Of a DNA stretch of 64,000 bases, positions 13,549 through 24,898 are shown in pieces. Position 1 is the first letter of the stretch. Each line of letters starts with the position of its first letter. The DNA comes from Hermodice carunculata (Eukaryota > Annelida > Polychaeta > Eunicida > Amphinomidae). The stretch covers positions 31,230,465-31,294,464 of the forward strand of contig OZ026627.1 in the NCBI GenBank assembly GCA_964020975.1, written 5' to 3'. The position numbers were made by a program, and so were the translations under genes. The notes beneath the pieces were generated by a model that made no database searches, was not told the origin of the DNA, and saw only the letters and a list, made by a program, of their open reading frames with translations.

Positions 13549-13640
13549 TGGCTGGCAGTTCCGGACTACGTTGCGGCAGGAACTGTTCCATTTTTTCGGT
13601 TTCGAGTGCCGCAAACGTCGTCCGCCGCAACTGCCAGCCA
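13549..13640. repeat. GC-rich hairpin, left copy
   Basis: TGGCTGGCAGTT...GACGACGTTGCGGCA pairs with its complement 25-30 bases downstream, giving arms of about 30-34 bases. This is a markedly GC-rich island in AT-rich surroundings. It could be a tiny MITE or a structured RNA. The mirror is at 32,796-32,888. Confidence 0.7.
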
Positions 13641-14351
13641 GTGCTAGAGAGTGTTTTGTATTCACCCACATGTAACAAGAATTGCAAAAGAAACTTCGAA
13701 TGGAGCGCATTTTGACATCGCTCGGCGACCATGTTTGTTTTTGTAATTCTCCTGACAGAGGGCAGGTTACTGAAAAAAATGGTATGTACTATCTGTCTAC
13801 ACACTGAAGAGAACCCTGTTATCACAATTAATAAAATATACACATCAAAGTTCAAATTAAAGGCATTTCCCAGCATTCGTAAATCAACAAAACTAAATCT
13901 AACATCAACAGGTTACAAAATTATTCTTTCATATATTTGTTTTCAAATATGTTGCATAGTCACGAAGGCTCATTAAATGGTGCAGCAATTTGGTCAGCAG
14001 GATGTATTAAACAGTTGAACTATTAGATATGTGTGCCGAAGGCATGACATCTCATGCAATATGTGTGTTTGAATCATAAATTGAGCACAAACATTGCAAC
14101 TGTAGGTGTGAAGTAGGCAAAAGTAACGAGTTCATTAACTTAAATACAAAAGACAGAGAACAGTCAGCACCAATGCAATAATATGACCAATATTTTATTG
14201 TCACAACTGGGTACTATTTCGCCACAAGAACGTTGATCACAGAGACTCCAATCCTTTGAACTTGGGCAGGAGATCTCCCGCATTCTTATCATGAAAATCA
14301 ATTAAATTTTACAAGCCTCAGGCTGATGGACAGTGCTCCCATAGTAAGTGA

Positions 14352-14990
14352 ATGGGGCTCCCGCTGAGAGCAGCTCTTTTCATAAGTATCACCCGTTTAC
14401 CAGGTTATGAAGGTTGGCGTCTCTGTGATTGCGGTCTATGCTACTCACGCAAAAGACCTGCAAAATTACCTTTGGAAGAAAGAATCTGTAACGTATGTAA
14501 TACTCTAGAGGACGAAATTGACGTCTTAATAAATTGCCAACTATTCTGCTCATCCAGGTTAATTCTATTCCACTCATTACAAGATATTTTCGTTGATTTT
14601 GATAAATATTCAGACTGAGAAATTCAAATTTATTGCAAAATCACAAGGCACAGAATTAATCTCGAAATTAGAGCCCTTTTTCAAAATCTTGTATAGAAAT
14701 AAGAGGAAAATCCTTGTGATATAATTCTCCTCCCACCTGGCACTATCATGATTATCATATATCTGGAATGCCTCTGTCGAAATTTCATGTGCACATGTTA
14801 TGATGCATAATTGTGTTGTTGGTTTTTTCTCTCTCTCTCTTCCATGATTTTGTAACTATTGTGCTATGATCATTTTGTATTTGTGTGTACTTTGCTGCAT
14901 TTGTATTTTCTTTATACGTATATGTGACAAAATGTCATATATTCTGTTTTTATGGTACAGTCATTAAAGTTTATAACAATAACACGCATG
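14352..14990 (+). mobile_element. LINE ORF2 C-terminus plus 3' UTR, left copy
   Basis: The frame reads LPLEERICNVCNTLEDEIDVLINC, a typical C-terminal C-x2-C...E-D-E-x-H-x6-C motif of non-LTR retrotransposons (here H is replaced by D). A short FKFIAKSQ-type segment in the next reading interval fits the usual FKFI motif. The 3' UTR ends near 14,990 with ATTAAAG and AATAAC. The upstream reverse transcriptase is missing, so this is a 5'-truncated insertion. The mirror is at 31,450-32,084. Confidence 0.7.
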
Positions 14991-15073
14991 TGGCAGCTCA
15001 TATGAAAAGCAGTCCCCACCCTTCACACAATTGGCCAATTGCAGGCGACTTGCAACAATGGGAGAAGTTTCCT

Positions 15074-15277
15074 TCAACCCGTGGTAGGCAAATTAATAAC
15101 ACTGGATTTGGAAAGGCGCCAGATATGCGCAGAAGGGTATGTTTGAAACGCTCTTGTCAGGCTGGCAATCATATTACCTAGCCCACATATAATTTTCTTT
15201 GTACGTGTGTTACCATCGTCCGAAAAAAAGCGCTCACACAGAACGCTGGGAGAACGTTGACAAATACATCCCAGCAA
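15074..15277 (-). mobile_element. Possible hAT transposase C-terminal fragment, left copy
   Basis: The minus-strand frame contains SVLCERFFSDDGNTRTKK, which resembles the dimerisation motif of hAT transposases (S..ER.FS..G...TK.R). The surrounding catalytic domain is not visible, so this is a tentative match to a short motif. The mirror at 31,161-31,364 differs by two residues. Confidence 0.35.
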
Positions 15278-15699
15278 GTGTAGAAAGTGACAGGCACTGG
15301 TTTAGGTGCTTGCACCATGACTGCAGAAGATTTTCGTCAATATTTAACGCAGGCTCTCAGAGATAACGAAATACCACATTCCGAAATCCACTGACTCAAT
15401 GGGTACTTCGGCAGTTGACTCTGGTCCAACTAGGATGTTCTTCACTGAAAATTGATCTCTGTGATCTGGTTTAGTAAATTACTGCTACGATGGTGTAGGC
15501 GAGTCCTCGGAAAGCAAACTGTAAACCTTTTGTCTTACTACGGCATGCTAGGCTTTACATCATTTGACATTCAACAAAAGTACTTTTTTCGGATATCCGG
15601 TTCTTGAATGTTGGAACCGGATACCCGAATAAAAGTCCTTATCCGGTTACTTGACTGGTTCCATAGGTAGGTGACAATGCTTGAAATAAGGGGTCAAAA

Positions 15700-15704
15700 T
15701 TTAA

Positions 15705-15771
<67 letters not shown>

Positions 15772-15772
15772 C

Positions 15773-15803
<31 letters not shown>

Positions 15804-15879
15804 GTATATACATATATACCGCATACGATGCTCGACGACAGTGAAGGACGTAAACACACACACACACACATATATATAT

Positions 15880-15920
<41 letters not shown>
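15700..15920. repeat. TA/CATA microsatellite block, left copy
   Basis: Two long TA tracts flank a short unique core (ACCGCATACGATGCTCGACG). An AC run adjoins the second tract. All Tyr-Ile open frames here are repeat translation. Confidence 0.95.
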
Positions 15921-16659
15921 AAAAGCTTTAAAACTACAAAATATCACTGAACAGATTGCTCCCTTTCAGAAAAAGAATGAAACAGGAAAAAATTGAACAG
16001 AAACAGGAAAGAATGTGAAATAAAATTTTGTTTTTGTCTCTGATAGTCCTACAACTAGTCTTTCATCCTATCCTGTCTTAAAAATATAGGCAAAATCAAA
16101 ATAATCACATAACCATATTTTACGATAATATTTTGACGTCCGGCTGCTTGAAATGATTTGAAACGGATCAAGAGCTGTGGATAGCATCATTTATTGTGTC
16201 ATTTTGACAGCTTTTGTTCGGTGTCCCCTTCACCCCACCCCCCATCCCCAACCCCCGAATGTTACCCTCACAGAGATGCAGATGATAATCGCAACACAGA
16301 AGTAGATTGGCCCTATTTGGTCAACATCCTGATGCAGTAAAAGACTCAATGGCCCGTTAGTCATATTTTACGCTTCAACAATGATATGTTTTCAATTATA
16401 TGGAATTATTGAATGACACTGGTTTGCTTTGTATGATTAAATACTTTCAGTCTTTTATTTCGTTCATTCTTCAATTGATTGCCAAATGCCACAGATAGTT
16501 TTCAGAGCTTTACTACCAAAGTCTCAAGAAGAATAGCAAATAGTATATTTCATTCTATAGGGAAAATATCGATTTTACAAGTAGGACATATTTTTGAGAG
16601 TTCTCAGAAAATCTTCACAGAGCTTTATTCAGTTTATGTCTGTGCAAATACATAACACC

Positions 16660-16780
16660 TACCTACCTACCTACATATATATATACACAAATACATGCAT
16701 ACATACATACATACATACATACATACATACATACATACAAACATACACACACACGCGCACGCTCGCACACACGTACATTC
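16660..16780. repeat. (CATA)n microsatellite, left copy
   Basis: CTAC, TA and CATA units in succession followed by a CGCAC-rich run. The mirror is at 29,640-29,805. Confidence 0.9.
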
Positions 16781-16903
16781 ATTCAGCTGGTTTGTATATC
16801 AGAAATATATCACCGGTTAATTTATTTGAAATCATAAGAGGCTCAAGATAACAGACCAGTCCTTTGTTCGAAATCAGAATTCTTGTCTTTCCTCTAAATT
16901 ATA

Positions 16904-17085
16904 TAGTGTGGGAGCATATATCATGATTTTAAGTCCCGTGGGATTTTGATGAAGATTTTATGCCACCTATTCAGAAATGTTATTTATATCCTAAAGAACA
17001 TAAAAAACCATGTTGGCACTTTGCCAACCTGTTAGATTCAAAATGGCAGCCATTTTCCAAAATGGCTGCCAAACTCCAAACATAA
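16904..17085 (+). repeat. Left terminal inverted repeat of the 4.47-kb element
   Basis: About 180 bases matching the complement of 21,187-21,369. The inner part carries GTTGGCACTTTGCCAACC, a short palindrome, then AATGGCAGCCATT and AATGGCTGCC, so the TIR itself can fold. Confidence 0.8.
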
Positions 17086-18449
17086 TGATATATTATGTTA
17101 CATAATGTGTCCGAAATGTTCGATCTAATAGATCTAAGAATCAAATTTTCACCTTTTGTCATCCAGAAACATTATTCATGTCTTTTGCCTTAAACCTGAA
17201 TATTATTCGACACCAAAATTTAAAATATCGGAAAAAATTTATCTATATTTTCCATGTTTCTAATAAATGTTTAGCGTTAAAATAGTTGACTTAAATTCGG
17301 CCTTTCTTATGTTTGTTACTGGCACCAATGAGGGTATGTATAGCACTGTAGGTATCACAATTCAAGATATCTACAATTTCCTTAAAATGACTGCCCCACC
17401 GCCACTCTCCCAACCCCACCCCCTCCCACCCCCCACAAGCCACTATGTCATTTTACATAAAGAACCAGTATTATCCAACTAACATTATATAGGAGTTATA
17501 TATTATACTCCAACAATGTAACAACATTGTGTCATGAACCAAGTAACAATATTGTGTCCCCATTTTCAATCTTGATACTTAACACCAGTTGTTACCAACC
17601 AAATTTCAAGATGGCTGATATGCTAAAAAATGCATGCATATAATCTATGCATCAAAACTTGTTGATATTTAACTATATCTCATTACCCTTTTAGTCTAGA
17701 TCAATACATTTTCTTCATCTGATCTAAGATCATCAGTTCAAATCATTGTTCCCTATTATAACTTACCTGTTGTTTGAATGTATTTTGCAGGTCTGTATGG
17801 TAGTATTGGTGTGCTGACAGAATGATTCCCTGTATAGTAGCTAAAGTGGTGGTCCAGGACTAATGCCTGGTGCTGGCATGCTGATCGGTGGATCTGGATG
17901 AGCTAACTGCTTGGAGAAATAGTGTCCCAAGTGCTTTTAGATTACTTGTTGAGTCTTCATTAATATTGAAAGGCTGAACACATTCTTACTACAATCCAAG
18001 CACATTTATTTGCAAAGACGTTTTTGCACAATGACTGTAGCAAGGCCTCTAGATATTCTTGATTAACCCCATTAGGTCTGGGGTTTAGTCCTCTAATTGC
18101 CCTAAAAGTGGCCAATTATATAGAAAGTCATCTGCTTTCATGTCTTCAATTAACTTTTGTCCACAGAAAACCTTTTGAATAACAATAATAGATGAGAGCT
18201 AAACAAAGATTGCATGCCCGATGAATTCACAGTTTTTCAAAGCATGGAATAGGTGTTTAGTGCCCACCTCATAATAAGAAAGTAGCGTTCAGATAAGGAT
18301 TACCCTCGGCGCCCACAACGTTTTCCCCCCAATTCTGGATTTTTTTTATCGAGACTTTGCAGGTGTCATAATACGGTGTAACTGCACCAAAAAGTTGATT
18401 AAGTTGTGATGAATCCTTCTTGAGATATTATGGTAACATTGTCCACTTC

Positions 18450-18530
18450 TCTCTCTCTCGCTCTCTCTCTCCCTCTCTCTCTCCCTCCATCCCTCCCTCT
18501 CTCTCTCTCCCTCTCTCTCTCTCTCTCTCA
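18450..18530. repeat. (CT)n microsatellite
   Basis: A pyrimidine tract of CT and CCCT units next to the LINE tail within the satellite unit. Confidence 0.95.
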
Positions 18531-18534
18531 ATAT

Positions 18535-18925
18535 GTTAATAGACTCTACATAGACCAATACTCTGAAACATGTACTATTCCAAATTGCTTTGTTTGTAAT
18601 GAGGATTCATAAAGTAGATTTGTATGTAATTATGTTATCTTTGTCTCAGTCAGTTCAACTGTCCTAACATACATGTGGTGCTTTGTTCTGAAGCAAGGTG
18701 TTAACTCACCTAGTAAATTTATTTAGGTGGCCTATGCGAGAGCGGATGTTTTCATACTTACCTGGGTCATCCTGACCATCTGTTCTCTGTGGTAACAATG
18801 TACTATTTCTCGTATTTTTTGCTTTGCATTTGTTTATATGTATTTCTGTCATTTTTACCTAGCAATTGAAAGGTATTGAATTTATTGTTGAATAAAAGAA
18901 TCTGAATCTGAATCTGAAACTGAAT
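18535..18925 (+). mobile_element. LINE 3' tail inserted into the satellite
   Basis: It contains a GGTGGCC...AGCGGATGTTTT block like the tail at 1,255, then AATAAAAG and the repeats TCTGAATCTGAATCTGAAAC. It interrupts a satellite unit, whose two halves match other units without a gap. It is therefore younger than the array, and is the youngest dated layer inside the 4.47-kb element. Confidence 0.65.
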
Positions 18926-20424
18926 CGTGATCAGACAGCGTCAAATAAATACTTCTAAAGTTTTATAACAAGTTTCAAAATAATGAGAGGAAGCTGGTTT
19001 TTAATAGGAACATAGTCCTTAATAATGTGCATCTCTAATGAAATTTGCTTCTTTTTTATATAATTCTTTTATTGACAACAGAAAATTATAATGTTCATAA
19101 ATACACTGGTTTTGTATTTTATCTGAATCTGCCTTGATTCATGTCACGCTCTCGGTCAATGATCAAAAATTCGACCATATAACTAAACATACATTAATTT
19201 TCTTCTGTCACCAAACCTATCACCATCAATTTTTTCTGTGAATATTCAATTTATCATTATTTTTAGCAATCTCTGATGAAAATTTGATGAAGCTGCGATA
19301 GATCCTTGTTGAGATATTATGGTAACATTGTCTTCTTGTGCACCACTCAGACAGCCTTGAAATAAATACTTTAACGTTTCATACAAAGTTTATAAATGGC
19401 AAGAGGATGCCTTTTTTTTATATGACCCTGGTCCAGCAGAAGATGCATCTCTGACAAAAATTTGGTAACGGTGCGATCAAAATTGTTTGAGATATCGCGG
19501 TAGCATCGTCAGGGTTGACGCCACTCAGACGGCCTTCAAATAAATACCTTAAAAGTTTTATTAAAAGTTAAGAAATAATCAAAGGAAGCCTTTTTTCGAT
19601 AGGAACCTGGTCCATCATAAGGTTTTTCTGTGACAAATGTTTAGTAGAGCTATGGTGAATATTTTTGGAGATAATATGGTAACATCGCCCCCTTGTGCGC
19701 CACTCAGACGGCCTTGAAATAAATTCTAAAAAAGTTTGATTAAAAGTTTAAAAATAATAAGAGGATGCTAGTTTTCAGAAATAAACTGGTGCATTACAAG
19801 TTGCATCGCCAATAAAAAATTGGTACAACCATGGTGAAAATTTGTTGAAATATCAAGGTATCATTGACATGACGGATGAACCGATGGACTGACGATATAG
19901 GGGATGACAATACCCTCCGGCACTTTATGTGCCGAATGTAAAAGCATACCACCTCTATTAGCCTATTCTCAGCCAGAGTGGGTTAAACACCCAGGTAACC
20001 ACTAGAAAAATATCAAATCTGGGCAGTATCTAACAGAATAGAAACTTTTGTAGTCAGAATTTATGTGTTTATAAAATGAAATTTACTAAATTTGGTCGTA
20101 AGGTTTCCCCCCACCCTCAACCCAGTACATTCATCCCACCTAATAACAATGCAAGGTCCATCTCAGCTTATCCTACTAGCTGGTCATTGCCATGTACAGC
20201 ATATGTAGAACAGTTCACATATCACGTATCACGTGTGTACTACAGTTTGATCTTGGTGAACTTCGTTCCTGTGGCTCAACTGGCATAAATGATAGATTTT
20301 GGATGAAGTACCAAAAGTAGATCCAACATATTGATGACTCTGGAATTATGATGAACTGCTTTAATCTTCATCGTCCAACTAAACAAGCCAACTACTATGG
20401 CAGACTGCCACTGTATATGGCAAT

Positions 20425-21005
20425 CACTAGAACGATGAAAGTTAAAATAGCTATCTTAATCACACAACTATGAACTTAGTAATGGAGATGACGATGTCAT
20501 TTAATGTAGCGATACACTTTAATGTGTCATAATGTTGTTTCAATGTTTACTCACAATACGAGTGTGACGATGATGAAGATGAGAACAATGATAGTTATAA
20601 TAGTTATTCTAATTATACAAATATGAACTGGGTAATGGAGGTGATGATATCATTTATTGTAGCAATACACTTTAATGTGCCATACATAATATTGTTTCAA
20701 TGTTAACTCACAATATGAGAGTGACAATGATGGAGATGAGAATGATGATAGTTAAAATAATTATCCTTTTCTTTCAAATATGAATTGTATAAACGAGGTG
20801 ATGATGCCATTTATTGTAGCAATACACTTGTTTCATAATACTGTTCCAATGTAAACTCACAATATGAGAGTGACAATGATGAAGGTGAGAATCATAATAA
20901 TTTAAAACAGGTCCCCAAGTCTTACAGGTATGAACTTAGTAAGGGAGGTAATGATGCCCTTTATTGTAGTAAAATACTGGTGTCATACTATTGTTTCAAA
21001 ATAAA
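20425..21005. repeat. Tandem ~145-base satellite inside the 4.47-kb element
   Basis: Four units share ATGATAGTTAAAAT, TATGAACT..GTAA.GGAGGTGATGATG, CATTTATTGTAGCAATACACT, and TGTTTCAATGT.AACTCACAATA blocks. This array is separate from the 175-base one. Confidence 0.8.
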
Positions 21006-21186
21006 GTCATTTATCTCGGTTCGATTTACATTCTTTTGATCCAATAATTTGATACTTTTAAGACAAATATGAGCCTTAATTGACAAAGATTCAATTTGAC
21101 GATAAAAATCCAACTTTACAGCCGGGAGTCATGAAAATAAATACCCCAAAAAGGTGCTTCATACTGCAAGGACCTTTAAGGGACCT

Positions 21187-21369
21187 CTAATTGGACAAAA
21201 AATAGACATTTGGCTGCCATTTTGAAAAATGGCAGCCATTTTGAATCTAACAGGTTGGCAAAGTGCCAACATGTTTGTTTTCTGTTATTTTACATGTATT
21301 TAGAATTTCTGAGTAGGTTTCATAAAATCTTCATCAAAAGCCCACAGGACTCCATATGCCCCCACACTA
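21187..21369 (-). repeat. Right terminal inverted repeat of the 4.47-kb element
   Basis: Complement of the left TIR, ending CCCCCACACTA. The short palindromes inside are kept, while the single-copy sequence between them has diverged. Confidence 0.8.
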
Positions 21370-21429
21370 ATATTACATTCTACAATATCTAATTTTATCA
21401 TATTATATATTCCTTATATTTCAGTCATA

Positions 21430-21797
21430 TTTAGATACGCAGGGATTGGTGATTCTTAGCAAACAATTGCACACAGCAACAGAGCAGGAACAGTACTGTA
21501 CACAGCATCATTTCTGACGTGTACAATGCGATACGGTTACCATAATGCCGCTTTTTCTTACCATGTCACATACTGATATCGAATGCGAAAAGACAGCCAA
21601 CGAGTTCAAACGATCTTGGAACTTTCGCGTATGTCTAGGTGCGATAGACGGTAAACGTGACTAATGCAAGCTCCAGCCAATTCCAGTTTACAGTTTTATA
21701 ACTATAAGGACAACCATAGTATCATAATTCTGGCCGTGTATGATATTCAGCGCCTCTTCACTCTTGTGAATATGACATACTTTGGCCTTCACAACGG
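21430..21797 (+). mobile_element. PIF/Harbinger transposase fossil, truncated at the palindrome edge
   Basis: Frames on the plus strand read WNFRVCLGAIDGK, then QAPANSSLQFYNYKDNHSII and AVYDIQRLFTLVN...HNGG, the order seen in HARBI1-like DDE nucleases. The first two catalytic Asp positions (AIDGK, YD) are visible. The frame shifts between these blocks, so the gene is dead. Homology to the right copy stops at HNGG, exactly at the arm boundary, and unrelated sequence follows. This indicates that the duplication breakpoint lies inside the transposase. Confidence 0.8.
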
Positions 21798-22903
21798 CGG
21801 CCTTACCTTTTTCTCTTTTTATGCCAGAGAAGCAAAGGTTTTGACTTCGAGGTTTGGTAACCGACTCTAGAAACTCATCTCATTTATGTTCATACCTGCT
21901 TAACAAATGTTTCTATCTGTGTTATACCTAAGGGTGGACAAAGGATTTAGTTCCATCAGGTGGCAGCACCACTCTAGAACTATATTTATAAAGGGTGGGG
22001 CCTCAGAATCCTGTTTTTATCCATCTTAGCAGAAGGAATTTGTCATTAAGTCAGGTGTGATTACTGGAATGAGGCTTTGAACATCCCCTTCGTCCCTCTT
22101 TGTCTTTTATGGTGCGACCTCTTTGTGTGTACCTATGCGGTCACCATCTTTGAATCCACACATTCATCTGAATCACTGGTATAATTGAAGGCAGATAGGT
22201 GTGATTTTGCACAGATTTAATTCTTGAATGTTGTTAATGTGCCTCAGATTTCTGCAACTCCAAAAGCTGTCTCTATAACTTTAGCTTAACATCCTACCCA
22301 CTACCATAATTCTACGTCAGCAGATAATTGTCCTGTCTTTGTTTGGATGATGTCTGTGAACTATGGTCATGTAATTACCTTTTATAACTGTTCATTGAAA
22401 TTAAGGGCTTAATTTGTTTTAGGTCTGTGGGTGTTTTCCAAAGTGGGGGGATTGGGATCCCGTAAAACTGGTTTAACCCACTGCCAATATGTTGGTTACC
22501 TGTTCGTCAGGTAGAAGATACTCTCATTCATTTAAATTTCATTACTGTTGGTCATGGATCCTTCCGACGTTGAACACTAGCATTTCTTACTATTTCGTAA
22601 ATGATACTGGATGTGACAAAGTTGAGTTGGTATTCGGTTTGGTCTCATCACTATCATTATCGTTGTCCGCTTCTATTTTCATGGAACTTTTATATATTTG
22701 GTAACAATTTGAACATTCAGGCATTTTCTGCACATATTGCAGTGCATTAAGTGTTCCAAGTGTAGTGGGACTGATGTTGTTATTTATAATTGTCTTATGT
22801 ATATAGTTTGTTATTGTTAAGGTCGTGTCAGGTTGACCCAAGGTGTTTAACGTACAGCTGATACATGGTTACTTTCAATAAATGGTTAAATGTATGCATA
22901 TTT

Positions 22904-22904
<1 letters not shown>

Positions 22905-22958
<54 letters not shown>
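22905..22958. repeat. (CT)n microsatellite
   Basis: About twenty-five CT units in the spacer. There is no mirror copy. Confidence 0.95.
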
Positions 22959-22960
<2 letters not shown>

Positions 22961-24697
22961 TTGTATGAATAATTAGCATTTAAATCAGCTGACTGACAAG
23001 TTGAACTATGTCTGATTATCAATAAAAAAGTTCAAAACTGTTACATGGAAAACAGGCTTACTTACAGTTACATTTAAGAATTTCAACATGGTTTCTCTCT
23101 CTTTTTTTCTTTCTTTCTTTTCATGAAACCTAATTCTTTCTCTGATAAATGTAGTAGAATTGTACAATGATTTGGACTGTTTTACATTGTGACCTTTTGA
23201 ACTTTATAGAACCATGAATTAGATGTACATTATGCTCGGCTGACTCTCAGATGACGTACAATGGCGTACTACATTTTTTGAATTCTAAATTATTACCTTA
23301 ATAAATTACTTTTGAGATGACTTGTGGGATTTTATGCTTTCTTGAACATTTAAATTTCCTTTCAAAAACACTTCTTGAAACCATACTTGAAATGTGACTG
23401 CTATACTTATAAATTTTGGCTATTTTAATGCAATTTTTGACTACGATTTTAGGTTTTGAGGCCTGATGTCACTTGTTTGTGGCTGATGTTCAATATTTGA
23501 ACCAATGTACCTGTAAACTATGACAATGAATTGACTTCTCACCACTATACTTGCACATTCAAACACTTTTTTAAAAGAAATACTCTTAGTTTATCTCCTT
23601 TAAAACAACATCATACCTTTAAGTACATGTCTCAAACACATCGAACTGTATAATCATGTAGTTTGGATTCTTGTTGAAGGTCATTTTAGGCCGAGGAGGC
23701 TTTTTCTGATGGATTGATGTTGGTGTTAGTGTCACTCTGTGGACTTATACGGATGATGATCATTGTTGAGATGGCGGTTGCAACTAGTACCTTTTTAAAT
23801 GCTGAATTTTATTGAAATTTTTTAAAAATTAGGAACCTGTGCTTGCAAATGCTGTGATGTGCTGCAAATTTTCGTCCCTTTTCATGAATTGTACGGTCCT
23901 ATATGCACATGAATGATGCACCTGTTCCAGCCAAATTACTGAAATAGGCCTATAATTTTGAACAAAACTTTTTGCATTCTGTCATGTTAAAACTAGACAT
24001 GGTTTCTTTACCGTATGGACCTTTGTACATATGTTTTCGACTCTTTTGGGTAAAGACGAACTATAAATTTATGTGATTCAGCTATACATACCAAAGAACA
24101 TTGCCTTTGGTCGGAATCGATTTGGATTTGTTTCATTAGGACTACGGTTTGGATATGGTTATGACACTGTCTAAATTGGTGGGACTAACTACTTCATCTT
24201 GGCTTGAAGTGGCAGCTCTTTGGTACGAAGCATTTATGATGTCCTACAATGTAACATAGTGAAACAAGTTCAGACTTTTTGCAAACATGAGACTGCTGGA
24301 AAGCAATGCTACATTGTGAGCACCAAAGCTCTTTCAAGCCTCAGCTTATTCTGTAAGAAGAGCTTTATATTGTGTTATCAAGGCAGACATGTCAAATGCC
24401 TTGACAGTTTCAAACTCGGGTCTTGTTATATCAATATATGAGATGCTGCAGTATGTGAAGTTTCCTTTTCTCCATCTTTGACCCCAATGTATCTCAGATT
24501 AGACTTGCTAGTGACGGAGAGTAAAACATTGTAGATGTCCCAAAGTCGGTTTGTGTCTTTTAATAGAGATCTGTCATCTAACAGATAATTTACGGTATAT
24601 TGTATTTTTCCGCAATCATATTAAGCAAGTTACAGGATTTGAAGAGCTTCATTCAGGGATAATAGGCAACAGATACTAGTTATTGAATCACCACACT

Positions 24698-24898
24698 TCA
24701 AACTAAATGGAAAAATTGAATAAAGTTTTTGTGAGGTGGAACCTCTACATGGTAATCTTGAAATACATAAAGCAGCAAACCACTAGGCCTCATGAAACAT
24801 AATCTCCATATACTTCGAATCGCCTTACGCCACACTGTATGAAAATATTCCCTTCTTTTGAGATAAATTCCAGAGCTGGCACCCTTACAAACATACAC
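24698..24898 (-). mobile_element. LINE reverse-transcriptase thumb fragment
   Basis: The minus-strand frame contains REYFHTVWRKAIRSIWRLCF, matching the region after the RT domain in invertebrate LINEs (usual form: AWRKAIRSIWRLPYRTHN). The C-terminal VPPHKNFIQFFHLV continues the pattern (usual form: LHRRFINFF). The RT palm motifs were not found upstream, so this is a truncated remnant. Confidence 0.6.

Larger units (their letters stand above)
18340..19870. repeat. Tandem ~175-base satellite inside the 4.47-kb element
   Basis: Diverged repeats share GAGATATTATGGTAACATTG, CACTCAGACGGCCTTGAAATAAAT, AAAGTTTA and GGAACCTGGTCCAT blocks at about 170-180-base spacing. At least five units are seen. 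The first is split by a CT tract plus LINE tail (about 18,445-18,925), with array sequence resuming afterwards. The array ends at TACCCTCCGGCACTTTATGTGCCG, a short hairpin (19,911-19,934). Confidence 0.75.
16904..21369. mobile_element. 4.47-kb TIR-bounded insertion in the left arm
   Basis: The right arm has the uninterrupted site (AAATTATATTACATTC in complement, near 29,505-29,520), so this insertion came after duplication or sits on one haplotype. The ends are inverted repeats of about 185 bases at roughly 80% identity, starting TAGTGTGGGRGCATAT and containing TTTTGATGAAGATTTTATG and two AATGGCTGCC/GGCAGCCATT motifs. ATA on both sides (16,901-16,903 and 21,370-21,372) suggests a 3-base target duplication, though ATAT or TA-type readings are possible. 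The interior has no transposase-sized frame. It is made of two tandem arrays and a LINE tail. This looks like a non-autonomous DNA transposon of undetermined superfamily. Confidence 0.85.

Noticed and set aside
13379-13876. 165-codon minus-strand open frame
   Set aside because: It overlaps the GC-rich hairpin, and the mirror copy is broken into two frames. No domain is recognised.
20425-21005. CRISPR-like array
   Set aside because: Units are ~145 bases and diverged throughout, without short identical repeats and unique spacers. The genome is eukaryotic.
16904-21369. CACTA (EnSpm) assignment for the 4.47-kb element
   Set aside because: The ends run TAGTG...CACTA, the reverse of the CACTA...TAGTG termini of that superfamily, and no matching transposase is present.
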